Source of the DNA: Propionibacteriaceae bacterium
GTDB taxonomy: Bacteria > Actinomycetota > Actinomycetes > Propionibacteriales > Propionibacteriaceae
NCBI GenBank assembly: GCA_003158895.1
Contig: PMLO01000279.1
Location: 1 to 22,245, forward strand
Length of the DNA stretch: 22,245 nucleotides
Direction: 5' to 3'
The notes beneath the pieces are model-generated. The model saw nothing but the letters and a program-made list of their open reading frames with translations. It had not been told where the DNA came from and searched no databases. Shown in pieces: positions 14,723-21,237 of the stretch. How positions within the stretch are numbered: the first letter of the stretch is position 1; every line of letters begins with the position of its first letter. Position numbers and translations under genes: made by a program.

Positions 14723-14851
14723 AGAACTGACACAGGTCAGACTCTGTCCGTGTGAGGGTGTGTCCCGTAACACCCGCCCGTTGAAGATTCCCGCTGGGGC
14801 GCGTCATACGGCACATGACCGTTCCCCTCGAGGTTCGGGCACAGGACACCG

Positions 14852-14897
14852 CATAGCGTCACCCAAGTCGCTGGCTGCGACCGGCACTTGACGACCG
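14852..14897 (+). repeat. 46-bp structured repeat, copy A
   Basis: It matches copy B (20062-20107) at 44 of 46 positions and copy C (18066-18111) more loosely; all three point the same way. Inside are GTCGC-N5-GCGAC arms. In copy A the element is also bounded by GCATAGCG (14851-14858) and CGCTATGC (14896-14903), so the whole unit can fold as a hairpin. It lies 135 bp before the recombinase start. Confidence 0.8.
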
Positions 14898-15031
14898 CTA
14901 TGCGCTGGATGTCCGTGCCGTCGCTGGTCAGCGACGTGGCGTAGGTTCTTCTCTTCAACGAGCGGCTGATCGCTCGAGGTGTTGTACGACCGGGTGTTGC
15001 CGCTCCCCGTCAAGGAGTGCCCGGAGGCGAA

Positions 15032-15943
15032 ATGGCCACGACGACGTCTGTCTTCCTGCCCGCGAGCAGCGACCCGCTGCGATTGGCGTGTGCGGGGTTC
15101 TTGGCCCGGTACGCGGGCAAGACGCTGGACAGCTACCAGATCCACCTCGAGCTGTGGTTGCGGTGGTGCACCCAGGTCGGGCTCGATCCCTTGCAGGTGC
15201 GCCGCCCGCACGTGGAGATCTGGTTGCGCTCCCTCGAGGACCAGAACCTGGCGTCGGCCACCAGGGCGGCGAAGTTCGGCGTGGTGCACCTGTTCTACAA
15301 GTACGCCGTGATCGACGAGATCACCGACCGTGACCCCACCGAGAACGTGACCCGACCCAAGATCCACGAGGGCGAGCAGAGGCGCACCTGGCTGCCCACC
15401 CTGGACTCGGTCGCCCTGCTGGATGCGGCGATCAAGGCCGGGCCCCGCGAGCACGTGTTCGTGGTCCTGCTCGGGCAGATGGCGTTGCGCGTCGGGGAGA
15501 TGTGCGCCCTGAACGCCGACAGCGTGCACCACAACCAGGGCTGGCGCACGATCGTGTTCCGCGGCAAGGGCGGCGACACGTTCGAACGGGTCGTCCCGGT
15601 CCAGGCACTTGGAGACCTCGACCGACTCATCGATGGACGCACGACCGCGCCGTTGATCCCCAACGTCCGTGGGGACCGGATGGACCGCGCCGCGGCTGAC
15701 CGGTTGCTGCACCGGTTGACCCGGGTCGCCGGCATCACCTGGGCGATCGCCCCCCACGGGCTGCGCCGTTTGGTTGCCACGAACATGCTCGCGCAGGGGT
15801 TGCCGCTGCGCGACGTCCAGCTCCTGCTGCGCCACGCCGACCCACGCATGACGATGTGCTACGACCAGGCCAAGAACAGCCTCGGCCGAGCCGCCGTCCT
15901 CCCATACGCATCCGCCCCGTACGGAATGCTCAACGCCGACTGA
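15032..15943 (+). CDS. Tyrosine recombinase (phage-integrase/XerC-like)
   Basis: A 303-residue site-specific recombinase. Residues about 15-108 form the SAM-like core-binding domain (LDSYQIHLELWLRW...). Residues about 120-290 are the catalytic domain, with Arg153 (LRVGEMCAL), Lys179 (RGKGGD), His242 and Arg245 (HGLRR), His268 (LLLRHADP) and nucleophile Tyr277 (MCYDQAK). The complete R-K-H-R-H-Y set implies an active enzyme that breaks and rejoins DNA through a 3'-phosphotyrosine. It lacks the N-terminal arm-binding domain of lambda-type integrases. ATG at 15032 has GGAGG five bases upstream; an in-frame GTG at 15017 is an alternative. It is next to the 46-bp repeats and the MNT/HEPN pair. Which sites it acts on is not known. 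Confidence 0.92.
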   Translation: MATTTSVFLPASSDPLRLACAGFLARYAGKTLDSYQIHLELWLRWCTQVGLDPLQVRRPHVEIWLRSLEDQNLASATRAAKFGVVHLFYKYAVIDEITDRDPTENVTRPKIHEGEQRRTWLPTLDSVALLDAAIKAGPREHVFVVLLGQMALRVGEMCALNADSVHHNQGWRTIVFRGKGGDTFERVVPVQALGDLDRLIDGRTTAPLIPNVRGDRMDRAAADRLLHRLTRVAGITWAIAPHGLRRLVATNMLAQGLPLRDVQLLLRHADPRMTMCYDQAKNSLGRAAVLPYASAPYGMLNAD

Positions 15944-16025
15944 ACGCGGAGACGTCCGTGGTTCGGCTGGGGCGCCCAAGTCGATCCCGGCCATCGCTGC
16001 GCTGCGTTGACTGGATTGGCGTGAT

Positions 16026-16502
16026 TCATGGGGTCGGACTGCTCGCCAATCGCGCATCCATGACCGGCGGGAGCGCGGCGAGGAGGCCGTTGAGGATGTC
16101 GATTGCGTCGTTCACCGCGGCGGCGGTGATCTTCTCAGCCCGGTACTCCGATCCAGCCCGGATGAACCGCAGATCAGTGGCGTCGTCGACGAGGTCGCGG
16201 GCAGCGAGGTTGCTGGCTAGCGCTGCCGCTGCCGCGTTGAACGTGGCGGCGTGATGGCCGGTATCGCCCTTGGCCCGGACCCCATGAGCCAGAGCGAGGG
16301 CCAGGCACACCTTCCGGCACCCGTCGTACGCGATCTGGAACGCGCCCTCGAGGTCACCGATCCCGCGACCAGCGACCGCAGTCAAAGCATGGTTTCGGGC
16401 CTGATGGACCAGCTCGCGACAGGTGGCGGCATCGACGGGGACCAGTTCCAGGTGCCCGTCGATGACGAGCTTGCTCAGAGGCGTGTGGCGCGCGGGTGTC
16501 AT
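16026..16502 (-). CDS. HEPN-domain protein, putative toxin of an MNT/HEPN pair
   Basis: A 158-residue all-helical protein. It has a helix with AFQIAYDGCRKVCLALALA, then R76-x6-H83 in VRAKGDTGHHAATF, the R-x(4-6)-H signature of HEPN RNase-like toxins. It resembles actinobacterial SAV_6107-type HEPN proteins. HEPN toxins of MNT/HEPN (HepT/MntA) systems are RNases, neutralised by AMP transfer from the partner or by binding. Its ATG (16500-16502) overlaps the stop of the nucleotidyltransferase by four bases (ATGA), so the two are translationally coupled, as in known pairs. It lies tail to tail with the recombinase, 83 bp away. Toxicity is inferred from family and context. Confidence 0.75.
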   Translation of the reverse strand: MTPARHTPLSKLVIDGHLELVPVDAATCRELVHQARNHALTAVAGRGIGDLEGAFQIAYDGCRKVCLALALAHGVRAKGDTGHHAATFNAAAAALASNLAARDLVDDATDLRFIRAGSEYRAEKITAAAVNDAIDILNGLLAALPPVMDARLASSPTP

Positions 16503-17095
16503 TGGCGGTCGCTGCTTCCGGTGAGATCGAGAGTGATCGACGGCTTGGCTTGAACGTCGCGGAGGAACTCGCTGTCGGCGGCGACCCACTCGGCAGCGCC
16601 GATCGTAGTGATCTGCACGGGGATGTGCAGGTCGTCTTCCATGCGCGCGTTCGCTCGGCGCAGGTCACGCCCTGGTGGCTCACCAATGACTAGGACGTCG
16701 ACGTCACGGGGTTGCGGGCCGCCGTGGCCGAGGAATCGTGCAGCCCACGACCCGAATATCAGCGCCTTGTCGATCCCAGCGACTGCGGCAAGCTCGTCGC
16801 GGATGACCAGCACCGGACCGAACGACCGCGCGAGGATTGCCACGAGGGGCTGGTGGTACGGGCTCGAGACGTCAGCGGAGACCAAGCGCGCGCGCCCCAC
16901 CCGGCGGTCTTTGAGCAGGCCCGCACCGATCAGCCGGTTGACCTCACGCAGGGCATTCGGCGGGCGGATCCCCGCGAGCCCGGCAAGGTCGGCGATGGAC
17001 ACCTCGCGGGACGGATCGAGCAAGAGTGCTGCGAGGATGCGCGCTTGCGCGTCGGAGCGAAAGACGGGCAGGAGGGCAGGAGCTGGGGAGTACAC
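16499..17095 (-). CDS. wHTH-nucleotidyltransferase (MNT) protein, putative antitoxin
   Basis: A 198-residue fusion. Residues about 10-75 form an ArsR-like winged helix (ARILAALLLDPSREVSIADLA...). Residues about 105-175 are a minimal nucleotidyltransferase domain with G-S-W-A-A-R at 115-120 and the metal-binding pair Asp131/Asp133 in RDVDVLVIGEP. In MntA/HepT-type systems this domain AMPylates the HEPN partner, and the HTH would allow autoregulation. The start is taken as GTG 17093-17095; a TTG at 17119 would lie inside the GTATG/CATAC repeat and the putative -10 region. It heads a two-gene operon with the HEPN gene (ATGA overlap). Confidence 0.8.
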   Translation of the reverse strand: MYSPAPALLPVFRSDAQARILAALLLDPSREVSIADLAGLAGIRPPNALREVNRLIGAGLLKDRRVGRARLVSADVSSPYHQPLVAILARSFGPVLVIRDELAAVAGIDKALIFGSWAARFLGHGGPQPRDVDVLVIGEPPGRDLRRANARMEDDLHIPVQITTIGAAEWVAADSEFLRDVQAKPSITLDLTGSSDRQ

Positions 17096-17110
17096 ATGAC
17101 GTACTTTATC

Positions 17111-17125
17111 GTATGGCAATCATAC
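17111..17125. promoter_or_regulatory. Promoter/operator candidate of the MNT/HEPN operon
   Basis: GTATG-N5-CATAC (17111-17125) sits 16 bp before the GTG start. On the minus strand it contains TATGAT (17124-17119), close to a -10 consensus, and TACGAT lies just after it. The DNA is unusually AT-rich for the window. The winged helix of the MNT protein could bind here for autoregulation. Confidence 0.5.
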
Positions 17126-17343
17126 TAAACAAGAGCGTGTCGGGCGTTGACCCCGTCTCGCAGTCCAAGGCTGTCTCCGTTCGACCAACCGGACTTGACG
17201 ACCTCTACGTGCTGTCGCGCGAGTCGGACGAGATGCCGACGACCCAGAACTCCGCGACAGCCAAGCGGTGGGGTCGAGTCGATCGAACCTCCGCCGAGAC
17301 AAGCGGGGACTTCGGTTCGTGTGGGGCGGGCACGTGCCGGTGA
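17113..17343 (+). CDS. Hypothetical small ORF divergent from the MNT gene
   Basis: A 76-codon frame from ATG 17113, with about three quarters of third positions G or C, opening MAIILNKSVSGVDPVSQ and ending GDFGSCGAGTCR. There is no ribosome-binding site and the ATG lies inside the GTATG/CATAC repeat, so translation would need to be leaderless. No family is recognised. It may be real, a peptide tied to the neighbouring pair, or a spurious frame. Confidence 0.22.
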   Translation: MAIILNKSVSGVDPVSQSKAVSVRPTGLDDLYVLSRESDEMPTTQNSATAKRWGRVDRTSAETSGDFGSCGAGTCR

Positions 17344-17361
17344 GTTTCGGAGGTCAGCTTG

Positions 17362-17586
17362 CTAGCCCTCGCTGGATGGTCCAAGACGGCTGATCGCGAG
17401 CGCGACAGCTTTCTCCCAGTCGTGCCACTGCGCCGGATCGCTGGTTCCGCCGTCGGCCTCGATCTCCGTCCACGAGAGGATCTGCTCGATCGTTCTCCGG
17501 CGCTCGGGCGGCTCGCGCTCGTTGAACTGAGCCAGGAAGCACCGCATCGCCTCGAACGCCTCGCGCTTCGTCAGGGTCATTGTCAT
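17362..17586 (-). CDS. Small hypothetical protein, 74 residues
   Basis: A compact helical protein starting MTMTLTKREAFEAMRCFLA and containing EPPERRRTIEQILSW and DPAQWHDWEKAVALA. The mix of acidic and aromatic residues with amphipathic helices looks like a genuine folded protein. A family cannot be named with confidence. ATG at 17586 is preferred over an ATG two codons later; GGAG lies about 11 bases upstream. A longer in-frame extension has no coding character. It is a possible cargo gene between repeat copies A and C. Confidence 0.55.
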   Translation of the reverse strand: MTMTLTKREAFEAMRCFLAQFNEREPPERRRTIEQILSWTEIEADGGTSDPAQWHDWEKAVALAISRLGPSSEG

Positions 17587-18187
17587 GCGCAGACTCGCTC
17601 CTCCGATGGTCAGATCGCTGACGCAACCTCCAGCCGACCGCTCGATCTGGTCGGCGCGATCGCGAGCCGCGGCGACCCTTCGAAGAGTAGCCAACGAGTG
17701 GTGTGTGTCCCGCATTCTGTGGAGTCGGGTTCCTGGGTTCTTGTGTCGGCGAGAGCTCCGAGACCAAACACCAACTGCAATTGTGAGGTCGATGAGTCGT
17801 CCTTCGACAAAGGCCCGCGGAGCCAGCCGAGAAGCGTGCTGCCAGCAGCGGACCGGTCCGGCCGCAACTCGACCGTCGCCAGGCGTCGCGACGCGGACTT
17901 CGTCACTCTGAAGTGCGTCAACGAGCACACCGACGCAGCTTTGCTACGTACCGCTGCCGGAACGAGGAGAATCGCACGGTAGCGCGTATCGCCTCTTGGC
18001 GTGAGCCAGCAATGCGCGGGCTGGGCGGCCCCAAGCGGTGCGAGCGTAGGCAGCGGAAGCACACCGCTCTACGCCACCTAGGTCGCTGGCGGGACCGGCA
18101 CCTGACGACCGCTGATGTCATGGGTGCGGCGAGCTCGCGCGGGAAGCCCAGTCCGCTGGTGGGGTCTTCTCGTGGCGTTGTCAGTCT
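17587..18187. other. Gene-free stretch containing repeat copy C
   Basis: No convincing gene is seen in these 600 bases. Several overlapping frames are open on both strands but none resembles a known family or has a good start. Base composition is somewhat lower in GC than the flanking genes. The only recognisable element is copy C of the 46-bp repeat near its right end. Confidence 0.5.
18066..18111 (+). repeat. 46-bp structured repeat, copy C (diverged)
   Basis: Its right part, GACCGGCACCTGACGACCG, matches copies A and B with one difference. The centre (CACCTAGGTCGCTGGC) matches with two changes and one lost base. It has the same orientation as A and B. It lies 77 bp from the aldo/keto reductase stop, so A to C bracket the recombinase, MNT/HEPN and small ORFs, and C to B bracket the reductase and its TetR. 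Confidence 0.7.
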
Positions 18188-19111
18188 CTAGGTCTCGGAT
18201 CCGCGGGGGAGTGTGGCGAGCGTCGCGTCGTCGAGTGTGATCGTTCCCGCCGCGAGGTTTGCTTCGAGGTGTTCGGTGTTCGCGGTACCCGGGATGAGCA
18301 GCAGGTTCGGGGCGTGGTGGAGCAGCCAGGCGAGGCCGATCTGCGATGGGGTGCGGCCGAGGGCAAGCGCTGCGGCGCGCACCGTCGGCTGGTCAGTCAC
18401 CTTCGGCCTGTTCGGGAACGCACTGCCGAGTGGGAAGAACGGCACCCAGGCGATCCCCTCGGCCAGGCAGAGCTCGAGCATGTCCTCGTCGGACCGATCC
18501 ACCAGGCTGTACGCGTTCTGCACGCAGGCGATGCCTGCCGGAAGGGCTCGCCGCAGCCCGTCGAGGGTCACGCCGCTCAGGCCGATCGCGCCGATCTTGC
18601 CCTCGACGCGCATCGCGGTCATCGCCGCGAGCTGGTCGTCGAGGTCGACCACCTGCTCTGCCTCGGCGCGGAGTCCGGGACCTGAGTCGAGACGCCGCAG
18701 GTTGACGACCGCGAGCTGGTCGACACCGAGGCTCTTGAGGTTGTCCTCGACGCTCGCCCGGAGTTCCTCGGGACGCTGCGCGGGACGAAGCGGTAGCGGT
18801 CCCGACGGGTTCGGGGTGGCGCCGACCTTGGTCACGACGGTGACGCCGTCCTCAGCGCGCAGCGCCCCGCGGATGAGCCCGTTGATGAGCCCGTCACCGT
18901 AGAACTGGGCGGTGTCGACGTGGTCGACACCGAGTTCGACCGCCCGGCGCAGCAGTGCGAGCGCGGCGTCGCGGTCGGCGTGTAGGCGCTCAAGTTGCAT
19001 CGCGCCGTAACCGATGCGGGAAACGGTATGGCCGCCGAGCAGGCCGGGGCCTCCGGGGCGGAGAGCGTCGGGAGCGGTGGACCCGGCGGAAGAGGTGGTG
19101 GAAGGTGTCAT
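18188..19111 (-). CDS. Aldo/keto reductase, YdbC-like, with Asn at the usual catalytic His
   Basis: A 307-residue (alpha/beta)8-barrel AKR. The catalytic set is Asp66 and Tyr71 (DHVDTAQFYG), Lys95 (VVTKVG) and, where most AKRs have His, Asn137 (AVVNLRR). The same substitution is typical of YdbC-type oxidoreductases, so it is a subfamily trait rather than damage. GLAWLLHH and IPGTANTEHLEANL form the C-terminal NADPH-binding region. It reduces aldehydes or ketones with NADPH in the cytoplasm; E. coli YdbC-type enzymes act on pyridoxal. ATG at 19111 is clear. It is divergent from a TetR at 19195 across a gap with two palindromic operators, so it is probably derepressed by its substrate. Confidence 0.88.
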   Translation of the reverse strand: MTPSTTSSAGSTAPDALRPGGPGLLGGHTVSRIGYGAMQLERLHADRDAALALLRRAVELGVDHVDTAQFYGDGLINGLIRGALRAEDGVTVVTKVGATPNPSGPLPLRPAQRPEELRASVEDNLKSLGVDQLAVVNLRRLDSGPGLRAEAEQVVDLDDQLAAMTAMRVEGKIGAIGLSGVTLDGLRRALPAGIACVQNAYSLVDRSDEDMLELCLAEGIAWVPFFPLGSAFPNRPKVTDQPTVRAAALALGRTPSQIGLAWLLHHAPNLLLIPGTANTEHLEANLAAGTITLDDATLATLPRGSET

Positions 19112-19144
19112 GAGTTTCCCGTCCTGGTGAGATGATGACAGAAG

Positions 19145-19193
19145 CGGAGGATCCTCCGTTCAGTTGATCATCACCTTACCGGAGGTTCCTCCG
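19145..19193. promoter_or_regulatory. Divergent control region with two CGGAGG/CCTCCG operators
   Basis: CGGAGGATCCTCCG (19145-19158) is a perfect 14-bp palindrome. CGGAGGTTCCTCCG (19180-19193) has the same arms, 35 bp away centre to centre. The second copy also supplies the GGAGG ribosome-binding site of the tetR gene, so bound repressor would mask it. TTGATC between the sites is a possible -35. They are the likely operators of the TetR at 19195. Confidence 0.75.
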
Positions 19194-19194
19194 C

Positions 19195-19827
19195 TTGAGT
19201 TCCTCAGAACCGGCGCCCATCGCATCGGGCGACATCCCGGCTCGCGGCGACCATCCTGTCCGCGCCGATGCGCGGCGCAACCGCGAGCACCTCGTCGCCG
19301 CCGCGCGGGCTGCCTTTGCTGCCGCAGAGGGCCCCGTCCCACTCGAGGTCATCGCTCGCAAGGCTGGAGTAGGAATCGGCACGCTGTATCGGCGCTTCCC
19401 CACACGCGAGGCACTCGTCGAGGCTGTCTACGCCGCCGAGCTCGACGACGTTGCCACCAGCGCCCCGGTCCTGCTCGCCGAGTTCCCGCCCGAGGTCGCG
19501 CTCCGCGCCTGGATGGACCGCTACGCGGCCTTCGTCTCCACGAAGCGCGGGATGCTCGATACCCTCCGCGCGGGCTGGGCCTCGGGACGCATCGCGACAC
19601 CGGCCACCCGTCAGCGCATCACCGAGGCGATCGGGATGATCCTCGCTGAGGGCGCGCGAGTCGGTTCGCTGCGCTCCGATGTGGACCCCGAGGACGTCAC
19701 GGCGATGCTGCTCGGGGTGTTCTTCTCCACGGCAGCCGGGAACACCCCGCAACAGACCAGTCGGCTGCTCGACCTCGTCCTCGACGCGCTGCTTCCGAAG
19801 GACGAACAAGCGAACAATTCCGCTTGA
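19195..19827 (+). CDS. TetR-family transcriptional regulator
   Basis: A 210-residue TetR repressor with a short disordered leader. Its HTH is near residues 47-70 (PVPLEVIARKAGVGIGTLYRR, then FPTREALVEAVY), followed by a ligand domain ending in LDLVLDALLP. TTG at 19195 is the only start in range that keeps the leader, and it has GGAGG nine bases upstream within the second operator. It is divergent from the aldo/keto reductase and presumably represses it and itself. The inducer is likely an aldehyde or other AKR substrate (inference). Confidence 0.88.
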   Translation: MSSSEPAPIASGDIPARGDHPVRADARRNREHLVAAARAAFAAAEGPVPLEVIARKAGVGIGTLYRRFPTREALVEAVYAAELDDVATSAPVLLAEFPPEVALRAWMDRYAAFVSTKRGMLDTLRAGWASGRIATPATRQRITEAIGMILAEGARVGSLRSDVDPEDVTAMLLGVFFSTAAGNTPQQTSRLLDLVLDALLPKDEQANNSA

Positions 19828-20061
19828 GCGCTGGTGATCCTGCGTGCTGGTCTTGCCCCTCTCCATTGCCGGCGTCGGCGTGATGACGGCCGTGCCGGTT
19901 GGCGAGGGGGAATCGCCACTCGAGGCCCGCCGCCCAGACTCAAACAGGCGGCGGCGCGGTGAACAAGGCCAGCTTGCAGGCGAATCGAGCGCGCGGGTAC
20001 GCGATCGAGGAGCAGTGGCACAGCCACCGTGCGGCGGACACCGACCGGCCGGGAAACATCA

Positions 20062-20107
20062 CATAGCGCCACCCAAGTCGCTAGCTGCGACCGGCACTTG
20101 ACGACCG
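20062..20107 (+). repeat. 46-bp structured repeat, copy B
   Basis: It differs from copy A at only two positions (C for T near the left and A for G in the loop), keeping the GTCGC-N5-GCGAC arms. Past its right end it continues CTTGACGACCGTTAAG (20097-20112), the sequence found inverted at 14598-14613. Unlike copy A it has no flanking GCATAGCG/CGCTATGC pair. Confidence 0.8.
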
Positions 20108-20279
20108 TTAAGTGGTGTCTGGCCGGCACCGCGTAGCACCAACGGGAGCTGTGTCGCGCATCGATGCAGGTCAGAGCCGACCGCCGACACCAGGCCCCAT
20201 TGGCTGTACAGCTGCATGCCAGGCCCCCTACCCGCCCAGCGCTCCGGGAAAGACACCGCAAGGCGTGATGTAGTACGTA

Positions 20280-20309
20280 TAGACGGTAGCTATATAGGGG
20301 CCCTATACT
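20280..20309 (+). promoter_or_regulatory. Promoter with overlapping palindrome before the HicB-like gene
   Basis: -35-like TAGACG (20280-20285) and -10 TATACT (20304-20309) are 18 bp apart. TATAGGG-G-CCCTATA (20293-20307) overlaps the spacer and -10, so a bound protein would block initiation. The C-terminal HTH of the encoded protein is the obvious candidate for autoregulation. Confidence 0.6.
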
Positions 20310-20367
20310 GGATGTGTCTTCCGCGGATCGCGCGTGAGGCAGGTGCACTCATGAAAGGACCACCCAC

Positions 20368-20844
20368 ATGACCGAGACATCAGCACAAGCATCATCGCAG
20401 GCCGACCGGCTGCCGAAGAACCCCTTCGAGGACTGGCCGCTCGACAAGAGCTACGTAGGTAAAGCCACCCCCCGAGAAGGAGGCGGCTGGGAGATCCGGA
20501 TCCTCGCCTATGACCCCGACGCCAAGGACCAGGCCCGCTTGGTCGGTATGACCGAATGCGCCACCCTCGAGCAACTCGAGGTTAAGACGTGGGAGTTCGT
20601 GCGAGCCCTGACCGATGACAAGGACGTGCACGTCATCTCGGCTCCCGACATCGGTGACGACGAGCTGATGACCCGCGTCATCGGCGCCTGGGCGGCCATG
20701 AGGGACGCCAAGAACGCCGAAGCAGAGGCTGCCAAGCGCATCCGCGAAGTCGTCAAGGAACTGCGCGACCGCGGCCTGTCCATCACCGACATCGCGTTCC
20801 TCACCCACGTCTCACGCGGGCGCGTCTCCCAACTCCTCATCTGA
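20368..20844 (+). CDS. HicB-like protein with C-terminal helix-turn-helix, orphan
   Basis: A 158-residue soluble protein. Residues about 28-95 (SYVGKATPREGGGWEIRIL..., then TLEQLEVKTWEFVRALT) resemble a HicB-type RNase-H-like antitoxin fold. Residues about 110-130 are a charged helix rich in Ala, Glu and Lys. Residues 133-158 form an HTH (DRGLSITDIAFLTHVSRGRV). HicB antitoxins bind HicA mRNA interferases and repress their own promoter. No hicA-like gene (about 60 residues, dsRBD-like) is visible on either side, so this is an orphan antitoxin or a stand-alone regulator. AAAGGA precedes ATG 20368, and a strong hairpin follows 58 bp after the stop, making it a single-gene unit. Confidence 0.6.
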   Translation: MTETSAQASSQADRLPKNPFEDWPLDKSYVGKATPREGGGWEIRILAYDPDAKDQARLVGMTECATLEQLEVKTWEFVRALTDDKDVHVISAPDIGDDELMTRVIGAWAAMRDAKNAEAEAAKRIREVVKELRDRGLSITDIAFLTHVSRGRVSQLLI

Positions 20845-20902
20845 AGCCGCATACGCCGCGAGGCACGTGTGACACCAGGTACGGCCACGGCGACTCGCCC
20901 GA

Positions 20903-20944
20903 CCCCACCCATCACGCTCCGCAGCCAGATCGTGATGGGTGGGG
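20903..20944. terminator. Strong hairpin after the HicB-like gene
   Basis: Perfect 14-bp arms CCCCACCCATCACG (20903-20916) and complement (20931-20944) surround a 14-bp loop. There is no U-tract. It also lies tail to tail with lgt, so it may end transcripts from both sides. Confidence 0.7.
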
Positions 20945-21237
20945 CCTCTCCCTGTGCCGAGTTCACCGTGGCCACCCTGCCGCTGTGCCGGACGATCTGA
21001 CCAGGTGGGCGGTGGCGCACCTGACAGGCGTTCGCGTCGACGATGCCTATCGACCTCGACAGCGAGTGATCACTCTCCGATCGTCGTCGAGTGTTCACGT
21101 TTCACCGTCAAAACTGTTCAATTTTCGAGCGTTGCCGACACCACCGCAAGCGAAGTCTGAACCCTGCTCGCGAGCTCAGGCGGAACTCATAACCCGGCAC
21201 CTCTGCGATGACGCGCTCGACCGAGCATGGCCGACGG
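20945..21237. other. Spacer between the HicB-like gene terminator and lgt
   Basis: About 290 bases with no recognisable gene or RNA. A short AT-richer patch lies near 21090-21130. Open frames on both strands show no family resemblance. Confidence 0.4.

Larger units (their letters stand above)
14365..15031. other. Repeat-rich noncoding block upstream of the recombinase
   Basis: No protein-coding gene is recognised in these 667 bases. Structures seen, besides the repeats listed separately, are: TCCGCC/GGCGGA arms around 14470-14495; CAGAT-N4-ATCTG around 14500-14513; CTGAC-N4-GTCAG at 14727-14740; GTCGCT-N4-AGCGAC at 14920-14935; and CGAGCG-N6-CGCTCG at 14959-14976. The density of inverted and direct repeats just ahead of a tyrosine recombinase suggests recombinase binding or recombination sites (inference). 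Confidence 0.5.
19828..20367. other. Gene-free stretch with repeat copy B
   Basis: No recognisable gene is present in about 540 bases. A short frame from GTG 19959 to a TAG inside copy B (20064-20066) reads VNKASLQANRARGYAIEEQW but matches nothing I know. The right third becomes AT-richer and holds the promoter of the HicB-like gene. Confidence 0.45.

Noticed and set aside
14804..16057. A 417-codon open frame on the minus strand
   Set aside because: It is the antisense shadow of the tyrosine recombinase, whose catalytic residues and ribosome-binding site are clear.
17188..17203. Possible fourth copy of the 46-bp repeat (ACCGGACTTGACGACC)
   Set aside because: Only 16 bases resemble the right part, with one base missing and no match to the rest. 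Kept as possible chance.
14598..20112. CRISPR array
   Set aside because: The 46-bp repeats are 2-3 kb apart with genes between them. No short regular spacers or cas genes are seen.
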